Positions 24,430 through 35,653 of a DNA stretch of 64,000 nt are shown here, piece after piece. A program made the translations under genes and the position numbers. The notes under the pieces are model-generated. The model did not search any database, was not told the DNA's origin, and saw only the letters and a program-made list of their open reading frames with translations. Within the stretch, counting starts at the first letter, position 1. Every line of letters starts with the position of its first letter. Source of the stretch: Akebia trifoliata (Eukaryota > Streptophyta > Magnoliopsida > Ranunculales > Lardizabalaceae); the NCBI GenBank assembly GCA_017979445.1, contig CM030709.1, positions 7,978,001 through 8,042,000 on the forward strand. Direction: 5' to 3'.

Positions 24430-24975
24430 AGAACAAGACCCATTTAAAAATTGGAATTCTATTCAGATCTAGACCCAACCCAACAGTTATTTGAAGGATC
24501 CCAAACCCATTATGGATGTTGGTTCTGAGTCTCTTCAACTCTCCAAAACTAAATACGAAATCAGATTTTCGTATCAGATTCGGATTGAAATCTTAGATCC
24601 GATACTATTTCGGATCACTTTCGGATGTACCTCAATCTGCTACGAAAAAAAATCCAATCCGAACATATTTTAATATTTTTAATTTCAAAATGTTTTAGTC
24701 TTTTTAGTTTTCCTCTATATTTGTAGTTGAGAAGTGGATTTTTTAATATTTTATATGATTTATATTTTTAAATTTTTTTGAACATCGATAATTTGAAAAT
24801 AAGGCATGTGTTTGGATCGATTTCAGATTAAGTATGAAATGAAATGGATGGATTTGATTCGCATATTCATTAATCCAATCGGATTGGATCGGGTACACAT
24901 TTATAAAATTTTGGGTCGGTATTGGATTGGTATTCATCCAGTACCAAATTGATTCGTTGCCAACCCTAATCATAT
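24430..24975. mobile_element. Non-autonomous element, copy 2 of a dispersed pair
   Basis: Related to 21470-21932; the shared part is about 24655-24975 and it ends in GTTGCCAACCCTAA. The left part is rearranged and rich in GATCCGATA-type motifs. No protein is encoded. Confidence 0.5.
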
Positions 24976-26375
24976 CCAATAGGAAGAAAATTGGCATTCA
25001 CATCTTTAGTATTATTTTATGAAACATGTATGGTAGATGTTATACTTTCATTTATTTATGAATTTTGATAATATGACTCGGGTTTTGACTAACGCCTGGA
25101 CACCATTTTCTCTTTCCTGTCCATAGTGAAAAAAGAAAACTTTCTGATTTGATCACCTTGTGGCATACAAAAACATGATCCGATACAATGGAGTTGTAGA
25201 GGACAAAATTATATGAACCCTAAAAAAAATAATTTAAATAGTTATTTTTCATCGTTGAATTTTATTTTTAAATTTGGGTGCTCTCTTGCAGTCCATTTTC
25301 AACACCTTGGATCAATCTCGAAAAACAATATACATATATATATATTACATTTTTTTTTTTTTTTTAATATGAATATTTTCATGAAATCTAAAAGGTTGTG
25401 TTGTTGGATTATAAATGTGACAATTAATATGGGCCCAACAATCCTTTTTAAGATTTGAAATTAGAGAGAATCCTTCTATTGTTGATGTCATTTGCGCCAC
25501 ATGTCATACGTTTGTTGGGCTGTGAGCAAACTCGTCAAGGGCGTGCACCAAAACCGTGTCATATTATCAGCACTCTTTATTTATATTTATATGTTTTTTT
25601 AATTTTCGAAGAACCAAATGACCACCTATCCATATCGATTGAATGTCCATGTAGCACCCAAAAACATGATCGGCAATACCAAATGGTATAGAGCATACAA
25701 TTTTATGAACTCCTAAAAAAATAATTGAGAAAATACAATTTTTCATCTTTGGATTTAAATTTTACATTTTGGAGTTTAGTGGCTGTACATCTTCAAAGTC
25801 AAGATCTGGTTCAATTTTACTTTTCAAATCCAAAATGTGGCAATACATATGGATCAAGTGAAGAGCTCAGTCCAGGCTATACATGATCCTGCGGTCCATG
25901 CAACATTTTCTCATGTGTGTGTAGATAAGATCGTGATCAAGGGACAACTATTTGCTACAACAGTTTTTTACAACGTAAGAGAATTGACCTCAATTTTTCT
26001 TGGCACATGAGAATTTTTTAACCCACCATGAAAAATATAAGAAAATATATATACCCATGACTTGGGAAAAATAGGGTCCAAGTCCAACCAAAGATCAATT
26101 TCTTGACAAAATATTGAAATAATATTGCCCCCATAGAAATTTTAAGTGTCTTATTTGCCCCCACATAAACAAAATCATGGTTCCACCCGTGTGAAAATTC
26201 ACTTTCTCTTTAGAATTGATTTTCCTAGAAAACAAACATACAATGATGGATTAATCTTTTTTTTTTTTTTTTTTTTGGGTAGAGATTTGAACTCAAATTT
26301 AAAATTCAATATTAATAAATTTGACTAAATGCCCCTATTTTAACATTTTAAAAATATATTATATTTGCAGGAAAA
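24976..26375. other. Upstream region of the NLR gene
   Basis: AT-rich, with no other gene. The last bases before the NLR start codon read TATATTTGCAG then GAAAA then ATG, which is a plausible splice acceptor. A 5' untranslated exon may therefore lie upstream. Confidence 0.45.
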
Positions 26376-28973
26376 ATGTTGGATGCAGTCATCAATGTTC
26401 TCATAGAAAACTTGGTCGAAAGTCTCAAAAATGAAGGTTCTCATGTGCTTGAGTTCCATAAACAGTTTAAGGCTGTGAATCAAGAGCTTCAGTTGATGCA
26501 GAGCTACATCAAACGTGTGGAGAAAATGAGAAGGAAGGACCACAAGGAACCTCTTAAGACAGTTGTGGGACAATTTAGAGAGTTACTATATGATGCAGAG
26601 GACATTATATCAGATTGTGAGTTATTTTTCAATTCAGAAAGAAGAAAACGAGCTTCAAAATTCAAGCACTATTGCTCTCCTTCGTTCTGGAAATTCCGTT
26701 ATCGAATGGGAAAGAAGCTGGGTGATATAAATCAAGAGATTCGAAATCATAGAGAGAGGATGGGTTTTTACCTTCCTACAAATTCAGTCCTTATGAACGA
26801 GGAACATTTAGCGAATAATCAACCATTGAGATTCCCAGACTTGGAGAATGATGCTAAAATAGTGGGTTTGGACTATGATGCGAAGAAAATTAAGCATTGG
26901 GTCTTAAAAACACACGTGTCCTTGAACATCATTGGAATTGTTGGAATGGGTGGTATCGGCAAAACCACCCTTGCTCAAAAGATACACAATGATGGTGATG
27001 TAAAGAATTACTTCGATCATATCTTGCTAGTGACTGTTTCACAAATATTCAAATTTGAAGAGTCGGTCAAGAATATGTTGAAAAAAATTAGTGGGCCTAG
27101 AGACTTGGCAAATATGGATCTATATGATCTATTGAAGGAACTACAAAAGTTGCTGGAGGGAAAGAAATGTTTGGTTATCCTGGATGATGTATGGAGGCCA
27201 GATGAAGGCTCATGGTGGAATAGTTTGAAGTCTATTTTGCCTCAAAGGACTAGTTGTGTCATTGTTACAACTAGGAATGAGGATGTAGCTCTTTCAATGG
27301 GAACCACTCAGACATGCATACATCATTCTCAGCTTCTCTCTGATGTGGACAGTTGGTTATTATTCTCAAAAATAGCATTTGCAAGGGAAGGAGGTCGGTG
27401 TCCGGATCCAAAGCTTGAGCACATCGGTCGAGAGATTGTGGATAGATGTGGAGGGCTCCCATTGGCGATCAAAGTTGTGGGAGGAATGATGATCAGTAAA
27501 GGAAGTTCGACCAGTGAGTGGGGGAAAATATCTAAGACTTTGAAAGAAGAGTTGGATAAGAAAGGTGAACCCATCATTTCTGTGCTAGAATTAAGTTACG
27601 ATGAGCTTCCATTGCATTTGAAGCCATGTATGTTGTGTTTGGCCGTATTTCCAGAAGATCATGAAATGCTTTCATTCGATATTATTGCATGGTGGATTGG
27701 TGAGGGCTTTGTTCGAGGAAGGGAAAACTCAAGGTCTGCATATGAAGTTGGAAAAGAATATCTTGAGGAATTAATTAGCCGTTGTTTATTACTGCATGAA
27801 CATATGGAAAATCTTGGCTCAAATTTTCTTGTGTTTAAAGTACATGACTTGGTACGTGAAATGATCAGAAGGATCACAATGGAAGAAAATTTTATTTGCA
27901 TCAGTTATGAGGGCGGAGGTCAGTCTTATAGTATCCAAGCACGTCGAGTAGGCATGGTGTTGAATATGGATATGAATTTCTTTAGTGAAGAAATGAATTT
28001 CAAATCATTGCGGACAGTGACAGGGATTGGTGTAAAAGAGAGTGAGGAGTTTGTTCAAAATATGGGATCAAAACTATGCCAATTAAAACGGTTGAGGGTT
28101 TTGAATATTGATTTCCAAGAGTCATCTGACCCCCCTGCGGTAGATTGGTTGCGTGGGATAGGATCATTGCAGCATCTTGTTAGTCTTGTGATACAATACT
28201 CCGGACTGGAGAGACTTCCAGATTCTATTGGAAACCTTCAAAGCCTCCAAGTTTTATGTCTATCTGATTGTCCTAATTTAAAGAAATTGCCAAAAAATCT
28301 AGGATCTCTGGATAAACTGAGCATCTTGGTGTTATCTGGTTGTTGGTCTATAGAATGCCTCCCAAGGGAGATCGAAAACCTTCAACAACTGTCTGTGTTC
28401 AATTTCTCTTTGAATTCGATAGTCACGGATGGGTTTCATTTTTCTAGTTTAAAGAAATTTACTCAACTCCAACAACTTATTCTGGACATCGATACAACAG
28501 ATAAAATAGAAGAAGGGGAGCTAAAGGTGTTGTCAGAGCTCACACAATTGGTGTGTTTAGCAATAAGTTTTTCATTCTCTTGCAGTGACGATCAGCTACT
28601 CTCGAAGATAGTGGATTATGAACTTCCACCACTTCTACAGCTTTCAGATCTTTATCTGTTTAACTATCCAGGAGAAAGGGCACCTGTTTGGCTCAATCCG
28701 ACTTCTCTCCCTAATTTACGTCATCTTGGCATTGGTAGAGGTGATATCACCCACATGAATCCAGAGTTCTTTGGAATGAATGAAGAAGAGGTATGGAAAT
28801 TGGAGGTCTTAATTTTACAGGAGTTGTATGAACTGGAAGAGGAGTGGCCGAGAATGCAAAGAGCAATACCCTACTTAAAACTCCTAAGAGTTTTGAAGTG
28901 TCCAAAGTTGACGTTACTCCCTTATGAGGTGGACCAAGATGGTACTTGCACTTGGAGGAAGGTAGAAGAATAA
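26376..28973 (+). CDS. CC-NB-ARC-LRR disease resistance protein (NLR)
   Basis: Single uninterrupted exon of 865 codons. The Rx-type coiled coil covers about residues 1-140 with an EDVID-like motif (DAEDIISDCE, 73-82). NB-ARC motifs in order: P-loop GMGGIGKTT (190-198), kinase 2 LVILDDVW (266-273), RNBS-B SCVIVTTR (293-300), RNBS-C LSDVDSWLLF (321-330), GLPLA (360-364), RNBS-D CMLCLAVFPEDHE (418-430) and VHD in the MHD position (489-491). About 560-850 are leucine-rich repeats, including LQSLQVLCLSDCPNLKKLP. Such receptors sense pathogen effectors inside the cell and trigger hypersensitive death; the RPP8/RPP13-like group is the closest by motif style. All ATP-binding residues look intact. VHD instead of MHD is common in this group. 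No neighbouring NLR is present, and the gene lies inside the segment that splits the second AXS block. Confidence 0.96.
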   Translation: MLDAVINVLIENLVESLKNEGSHVLEFHKQFKAVNQELQLMQSYIKRVEKMRRKDHKEPLKTVVGQFRELLYDAEDIISDCELFFNSERRKRASKFKHYCSPSFWKFRYRMGKKLGDINQEIRNHRERMGFYLPTNSVLMNEEHLANNQPLRFPDLENDAKIVGLDYDAKKIKHWVLKTHVSLNIIGIVGMGGIGKTTLAQKIHNDGDVKNYFDHILLVTVSQIFKFEESVKNMLKKISGPRDLANMDLYDLLKELQKLLEGKKCLVILDDVWRPDEGSWWNSLKSILPQRTSCVIVTTRNEDVALSMGTTQTCIHHSQLLSDVDSWLLFSKIAFAREGGRCPDPKLEHIGREIVDRCGGLPLAIKVVGGMMISKGSSTSEWGKISKTLKEELDKKGEPIISVLELSYDELPLHLKPCMLCLAVFPEDHEMLSFDIIAWWIGEGFVRGRENSRSAYEVGKEYLEELISRCLLLHEHMENLGSNFLVFKVHDLVREMIRRITMEENFICISYEGGGQSYSIQARRVGMVLNMDMNFFSEEMNFKSLRTVTGIGVKESEEFVQNMGSKLCQLKRLRVLNIDFQESSDPPAVDWLRGIGSLQHLVSLVIQYSGLERLPDSIGNLQSLQVLCLSDCPNLKKLPKNLGSLDKLSILVLSGCWSIECLPREIENLQQLSVFNFSLNSIVTDGFHFSSLKKFTQLQQLILDIDTTDKIEEGELKVLSELTQLVCLAISFSFSCSDDQLLSKIVDYELPPLLQLSDLYLFNYPGERAPVWLNPTSLPNLRHLGIGRGDITHMNPEFFGMNEEEVWKLEVLILQELYELEEEWPRMQRAIPYLKLLRVLKCPKLTLLPYEVDQDGTCTWRKVEE

Positions 28974-30411
28974 TAAGTCTTCCAATTCTTCTGTAAATTA
29001 AGTCTCCATTGTATTATTTTCTCTCTTTTTAGCATTTTATTTGAGCTGTGACAGAGACATTTTGCTTCCCATTGAGTTTAATTTGATGATGCTGAATCCC
29101 TCTCACCTCACCTATTATACTTGGACTTGTCCATTCGATCAAGCATCAATATGATCAAATGATTTATTTCTAGATCAAGTGCATGTCTAGCCTTTGATCA
29201 GTATGTTGAAGATTAAGATCAAGCGGTGCAAGGCTATTATATTGACGTTAATTGCACCTAATAGTACAATGTGTGTATCGAAGGCTTTATCGTCGGTATG
29301 CATGTTCTTGCTTTCTTTCACCTTAGAACAGACTTTGTACTCTTCTGTGCGTTTTTTGAGCTGCTTTGCTTGTTTCTTCCATGCTATAAAATGAGAGAAT
29401 TGCTATTGGCACCCAACTTTTACTTATTACATCCGAATTTCTTAAATTATTTATTAAGGTCCCATTTGGATACACTTTAATATCTAATACTATAGCATGG
29501 AAATTTGCCTCCTTTTCCATCTCGCACTTCCTTGTTTGATCCTTCAAAGGTTCCAACACAAAAGAAGTCATTCTACTTTGAATCCAACCTTTGAAGGAAA
29601 AATTACTTCGGATGGCAACTTAGGAACAAATCAAGTATAATGTATATTCATGTCCAACTTGAACAACAAATAATAGATCAGTATTGATTTTTTATTGTGG
29701 GGCTAAGACAGCTTTTTTCCTTTGTGGTGGGCGCTGCAAATCAAAGTTCTATTTCCAAATGAATCTTTAAGATGAAATATTTGGATTTTTGGGTAGTGGA
29801 AGAGAGAAAATGCTGGGATAGTAACTGCATTTACTCTTGTGACTTCAGAATGGGGTCTTCGAGGAAATAAAAACTTGTTTATCCAATTAGTCATATTTAT
29901 TGTGGTTGCAAAGTAACTCTCTTTTTATTTTCGTAATTCAATATGTTTCAAAATCTACTGGAATGTTAACGTCCAATACCTCATGAGGACGTTAGCATTT
30001 TCCATCATATTCACTTTTTAATAATACCTTTACCCATTTTGTCTTTCAGTAAAAAAGACAAGGGTATGTTGGTCTTTTACACAATAAATGCTTACCGATT
30101 TCTTTGTATGTATGTCTGTGTGTGTGTATGCATCTTTAGATTTAAATGTCGTGTTTGCAGTAAAGGCTTTGGATATATTTCAATTTATGAATTGAAATAC
30201 ATTGGCGTGTGCAAAAGGGTGAGAAAATACCAAGTGATGCAAGCATCAAATGCTTCTAAAACCTTGGGAAATGATGAAAGAAAATGTTGAAGTCATCCCA
30301 TTAAGGAGACCCCCTTTCGATTCCCCTATAATTTTGTTGCCTTCTAACATGAATGTGCTAAATGGTTTAAAAGTAATTCCTAAACTTAGAAGATGATCAT
30401 GAAAATTTTAA
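28974..30411. other. 3' flank of NLR and intergenic DNA
   Basis: The NLR stop is followed by TAATAAGTC and an AT-rich 3' region. At 29394-29455 is one terminus of the GAGA..TATTGG MITE family. A TG-rich tract lies near 30115-30130. No gene is recognised. Confidence 0.5.
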
Positions 30412-30600
30412 CTACAAGAAATTTCGTCTGTAGCGGAGGATTAGCGACAAGACCAACCTCCACTTCTGTTTCGGCCGTAGGTATATGCTAGCGACGGTTT
30501 TTTTCCCCCGCCATAATACTTTGATATTTCTCACGCTAAAAACTGTGGTTTTAACAAAAATTTTGCCTATAGCGGCGGATTATATGATTGTCGAGGTCAT
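30412..30600. mobile_element. CACTA-type terminus
   Basis: ACTACAAGAAATTTCGTCTG at 30412 is close to the CACTACAAGAAA end typical of plant CACTA (En/Spm) elements. It is followed by subterminal TAGCGG and TAGCGACGG units repeated to about 30585 in both orientations. The opposite end was not identified with confidence; similar units lie at 39270-39505. Confidence 0.6.
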
Positions 30601-32623
30601 CTCATTGAGATAAAGACACCCATAGTGTTTCTTGCCATTAAAATGAAGTATGACTTGGAAAGCTCAGGTTATAATTCCTATAAGTGCCTGCCACACTATT
30701 ACAAGAACAATAAGGTTGGCGTACAAAATGTTTTGTAACAAAATTAAATAAAGAGTGTGAGTGGGACAGAGGAGTTAGGGAAAAATCCAATAATAAAATT
30801 AAATCTTAGCTATTCTTACTTGTTTTCTTCTCTTTTGATCTTCTTCTTCTTCTTGTTTTTCAAGTCTTTTGTTCAAATTTTGGAGGCTTTTTGGCTAGAG
30901 TTTCATTCTTAAAGAGCTGTGAAAATAAGATTTTGAACAAAATAAAAAAAAAATCAATAAAGCTTGAGCATTGGGACACTTCATTCAGGGACATATTCTA
31001 GTGTTTTTATTTATTAACTTCTTACTAAATGTAATTCTATCTCGTTCATGGCCGAGACAAGACGTCAAAATGAGTTTTAAAACCATATGGCACGAAATGG
31101 AAATCTAAATTCCAAATAAATAATCAATTTTTTTTTTTTTACGATTATTCATGGACGAGATGAGACGTCAAAACGAGTTTTAAAACCATATGACACAGAA
31201 AGGAAATCCAAATTCCAAATAAATAATCATTTTTTATTTATTTATGATTATTTCGGAAGGAAAGCAGGGGACCTTGTTACCATTTGTAATTTTAAAGTGT
31301 TTAAAGGGTATATTGAAGGTCATTTTAAATTAAAATTTTGAAATAATTGACATAACTGGCTGTACTTAAAATGGCCTCTTGAGGATTCCTTGGGTACTTA
31401 AAACCATCCTCCCATTTCAGCCATCATTTGCATCACCCATTGTTTGGAATTTTGAATGTTCAAAGCTCACAAATATCAGCTTGATTAGTAATTTCTAACC
31501 ATTAAACTTGAACTAAAGGATTTTTTATTTATTTATATTATATAAATGGATTATAACTGATTGTTCCTGCAACATTGGATAATGGATATGGCCCATCTTC
31601 GATTTAATCAAAAATGAAATCTCGATGAAGAAGTGAGGTAGTGAGCTAACACTTGCTGCTAATATTCCTGAACAAACACAAGTGGTTGGATCTCAATTTT
31701 CAACTTACTTGATCAAAAAGCAAGATATTTTTTTTATATAGATCATTGGTGTGGTTGATCATAAATAAATGGGTTGATCTCAATACTTGATTTGATGTAC
31801 AGAGTCCAAATTTGATTAGAGGAACATGTCTCTATCTAATCCCTATTCATCAACTATTAAACTCCTAAATATGATATAAGGCATTTTTGGGGATGAAAGT
31901 AAGCCATTCTATGTACGGTAAAATTACTTCGTTTCGACATATAATATTTTGATCAAAATTGGTGGATAGGAAATGAAATTATTCTAGTACATGATAATCC
32001 ATTAATAATTATATATGTGTGTGGATACATTATAATATAAGTGCAAGAATAAGATTTACTATTTGCCCTTTAGAAAATGATTACCTTTCTTCATGTATGA
32101 GAGCTTACAGGGATGGTTACCTTAATATTAATTTACAAGACTTAGGAGAAAAAATTCTCCCAAATCCTCTAATTGAGATTGTCCAAGCAAGTTTGGGGCC
32201 CAATGTTGTAGATTTTTAATTCCTAATTGTTAGGAATGAAGGGGAATATCCAGCTCTATTAGGTTTCCAATTGGAAATTTGGAAACCTTCATATGATAGG
32301 AATTTTAATTAGTTTTACAAATCTGCTAAAATTTAAGTAGAGTTGAGTTGCATTAGAAGACTTTAACAATAATCATGACTAATGACAGGGCCCTTCATAT
32401 AATATTGATCAAATATAAATTCTAGGAAAAATTGGCACAACAACAACTGATCAAATATAAATTCTACACCACAAACTGACAATGAAACAAGCTTTGTAAT
32501 ATAGTTGTTGAAGGTTTTCCATTACTAGTTTCTAGCCCAAATTCTTATTCATTCATTTTATTTATCTACCTATTCTAAGTCTTCTTCTTGCTTTGTGAAA
32601 GAGGAAGGGAACAATTCTCATAA
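30601..32623. other. Intergenic DNA with a local tandem repeat
   Basis: Apart from the duplication at 31040-31245 and a poly-T tract near 31130, no feature is seen. Open frames here are short and compositionally biased. Confidence 0.5.
31040..31245. repeat. Two-unit tandem repeat, about 110 bases
   Basis: The unit GACGTCAAAATGAGTTTTAA through CCAAATAAATAATCA occurs twice (about 31060-31125 and 31165-31230). A T-rich stretch and GATTATTCATGGACGAGATG separate the units. The start of each unit is an arm of the CATGGTTTTAAAA MITE family (16280, 49902), so this looks like a duplicated MITE remnant. Confidence 0.65.
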
Positions 32624-33549
32624 TTAGCAACAAGCACCTGTCCCAAATCCTATCTTTCCCCCAGCCACATCGTAGACCAACTCCAATGCCCGCTGCTGTG
32701 TATTTCCAAGGATGGTCAGGTCATCAGCATTGGTGTTTCCAGCGAAAGCCAAGCAAATCTGTGATATTTCCAAGGATAGTCAGGTCATCGGCGTTGGTGT
32801 TTCCAGCGAAAGCCAAGCAAATCTGTGATGCACTTAATGCATGCAATGCCCCAGACTTGTCTAGGTCTACATCAACACCACCATCAAAATGCAACGTTAT
32901 CTTCGGTGTTGTGAACGTGTTGAACCCAGAAAGGTCATAACATGTGTCCAAAAATGAATCTGGTTGAGCAGATGGATACTTCGACATCAAATTTTGGAAT
33001 GCTGACTTAAGTGCCAAATAAGCTGTTGGTGGCAAACGAGTGATTACAGTGCCAGAGTCCATGATGGTCCCTGAAGAGGTAAATGCTGATGGTGGGATTG
33101 CTAATTTTTGATCTGCCACACTTACACCTAATAGGTTGAGGAAATAGAAGGACGGTTCTCTCGCGTCTGTTAATAAAGATGTGTACTTGAGACCTGTCTT
33201 GGTGGTGGCTCCAAACGCTAGGTAACCGGTGGAGCTTGCTGTTGGTGGGATACAATAAGAAAATATTTTTCCAAACTCTTGACTAGTCTGAGATACAAGT
33301 GATATCTTTTCGCATCCAAGGCCAAGCAACCCTGCTGTTTTCCCAAATAATCCATGGTTGTTTTTACCACAACCAAACTGGAAATTGTGGAATACATTGG
33401 AAGATGTTTGCGTTAATGTTTCGTGTGCGAATATCCAACAGAATATGACTGGTCGCCATATCGGATTTGATAGACACAAGTGGTGGAGGAGCATCCAGGG
33501 TCTCTACCAGTGCCCAACCTCAGCTGGGAGAACTCCATAGAACTGTCGG
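32624..33549 (-). pseudogene. Aspartyl protease (A1 family), truncated and frameshifted
   Basis: Homologous to plant secreted, nepenthesin-like aspartyl proteases. Readable pieces: PGCSSTTCVYQIRYGDQSYS, then FQFGCGKNNHGLFG, AGLLGLG, TIMDSGTVITRLP (second catalytic Asp in DSG), LDTCYDLSGF, then LTILGN and LVYDVAGGKIGFG. The frame breaks near 33435, where one T is missing between SVGY and FAHETL. It breaks again at a 64-base tandem duplication (repeat starts at 32711 and 32775), which shifts the frame and puts a TGA at 32724-32726 before the true end (stop 32624-32626). The N-terminal half with the first catalytic Asp is missing; similarity stops at a poly-T run near 33550. Confidence 0.9.
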
Positions 33550-35653
33550 ATTTTTTTTTTTTTTAATTAAAAAAAGTGATTCAATAATCGTTGGCGGTGT
33601 GCATTTGCAATCTACGTGTTTGTCGAAGCGTTTAAAATCCAATCGTATTAATCATTTTCATTCTAAACTCACCTTCTCCCTCCTCTCTATATGGAACGGC
33701 AAGGGTTCTAGTGATTGATAAATATCATTGTTTTAGAACTCTCTACCTTATGTGCGTTTTCCACACTTATCAATATAAGATTGCCAATATTTTTTTATAG
33801 AATTCTTCTTTTAGTAAGATTCCTATCCATCAATGTTTCCTACTAACCTTAGAAGAATAATATCTAATTCGAATGATATTGGGATTCTTTCAATATTGAT
33901 ATCTATTATCTTTATAGACTCCTTGTGGAATTAAAATTTCAAACGTGAGGTCAATGGGCCACACGATTTATTCTAACATCCTTTTCTTGTTTTTCCTTTC
34001 TTAGGGGTTACCTCGGCTTCCACTTTTGTATTTATGTTGTTTTCCCCTTTTTTAATATTATTTTACACTTATAAAAGAAAATAATAATAACGGAGTTGGG
34101 TGGAAAATCTAACAAAAGCCGCCTTAGTTTTGTTTCTTGATCACTCTCGTTGGCAACCTATTTAGATTGCGAATAGTTTCTAGGAGGAAATGTACAGGGG
34201 TGGTATAATTATATCACTTTCATAATCGCGATCACTTTTTTTAAATATATCTCACTTTTTCATAATCTTCAACTTCAGTACTTTTTTTTCCGGATGAGAT
34301 TGTAATTGACCTTTTTTGTACATTGTCCAAATCATCTCAAATGATTTTCTCTTCAAGTTTTATCATTTAAAGTTGCTCTGATTTTATATGTAATATCTTT
34401 TTCAATATGCTCATCCTTTGTATAATACACTCAAGATGACAGAAGTGTCATCGACGCAGTTTTAGATCATCATAATATTTACCCACACCTCGAACATCAT
34501 AACCAATGTTCTTGTTTGGTGTGTTATAAAAAAATTTGTTTTGATAATATTTTTTTTTTCTTATTTTCATCGCATGTACGAGTCATTTGGGGAAGAAAAG
34601 TTTGCAACTGCCAATTTCCTTGGCCTAACCCCATTTTAAAATTGTTTTAAATGAAAATAAAAATCTTAAAGCTCACATTTTAAAATAATAATAATAATAA
34701 TAATTGTTTAGAAAAATTAAACATTTATTATTGAGTTGGAAAGACCACCATTTGATGACCACTAAAATCATCAAACTCAACATTGACCTGAGTATGAGAT
34801 TAAAAACGAAGTTTTATGAATAATAAAAAGTTGTTAACAAGGTAAATGAGTGAAAAAAAATTTACTTTTATATATGTCTCTATTAATTGAAAATAATAAT
34901 AATAAATAATTTTATATTTTATATGTATATCATTGGGAAGATGTCAACGAGACTTTATCAGTGATATTATTTTTATTGCAAATCAACTTGTTGCAACTTG
35001 CAACACACTAAAAGAAAAATAATTTATAAGAAGGGATAGGATATTAACTTGTACTTAAACTCATATGTTGTTCTCAAAAAATTATAAAATTTTCCTTAAT
35101 AACAATATGTTTCATGTCTTGATAATATAATGGTGTTTGTGAAGAAAGTGGCAAAAGAATCCGCACCGTGAGGAGTCAAGCTTTGCTATGTAACTCAAGT
35201 CTTCTCATTATGGGATGTGCACACACTATGCGTTGTGGGTCACTGTTTGTTGGATCAACATATGAAAAAGAGTATCTAGAATGGTGATTCATAGCAGTTA
35301 GATTCAATAATATTTTGTTAAAGGCATAGATTTTGTCAAATTCGAAAGCCAATCATCATTTGTGTTCTTGCGTTGCACATCGAAACAAGATTCTAATTCT
35401 ACTTGTGTGTCTACTAATAATATTCATCTCCTTAACATTCTTTAAAAAGTAAAACAAAGAAAAATTCATTACCTCACCATTGGTGTCACTCAAAATGAAG
35501 ACTACAAGCAATACTTCTTATAAGCAAAGAAAACAACAACAACAACAAATAGCAACTCTGTACTCGGATTGGCCTTGGGCTGTTTTACATTTTACACCGG
35601 TGTATCTTAGGTAAAAAGAAAAAAAAAATTAAACGAGGAGAATTTTAATCGCC
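33550..35653. other. 3' flank of AXS copy 4 and end of inserted segment
   Basis: From about 34660 to 35640 the sequence matches about 8430-9340 downstream of AXS copy 2 (for example TGAGATTAAAAAC and the GGCCTTGGGCTGT stretch). The left part is AT-rich with no gene. Confidence 0.6.
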
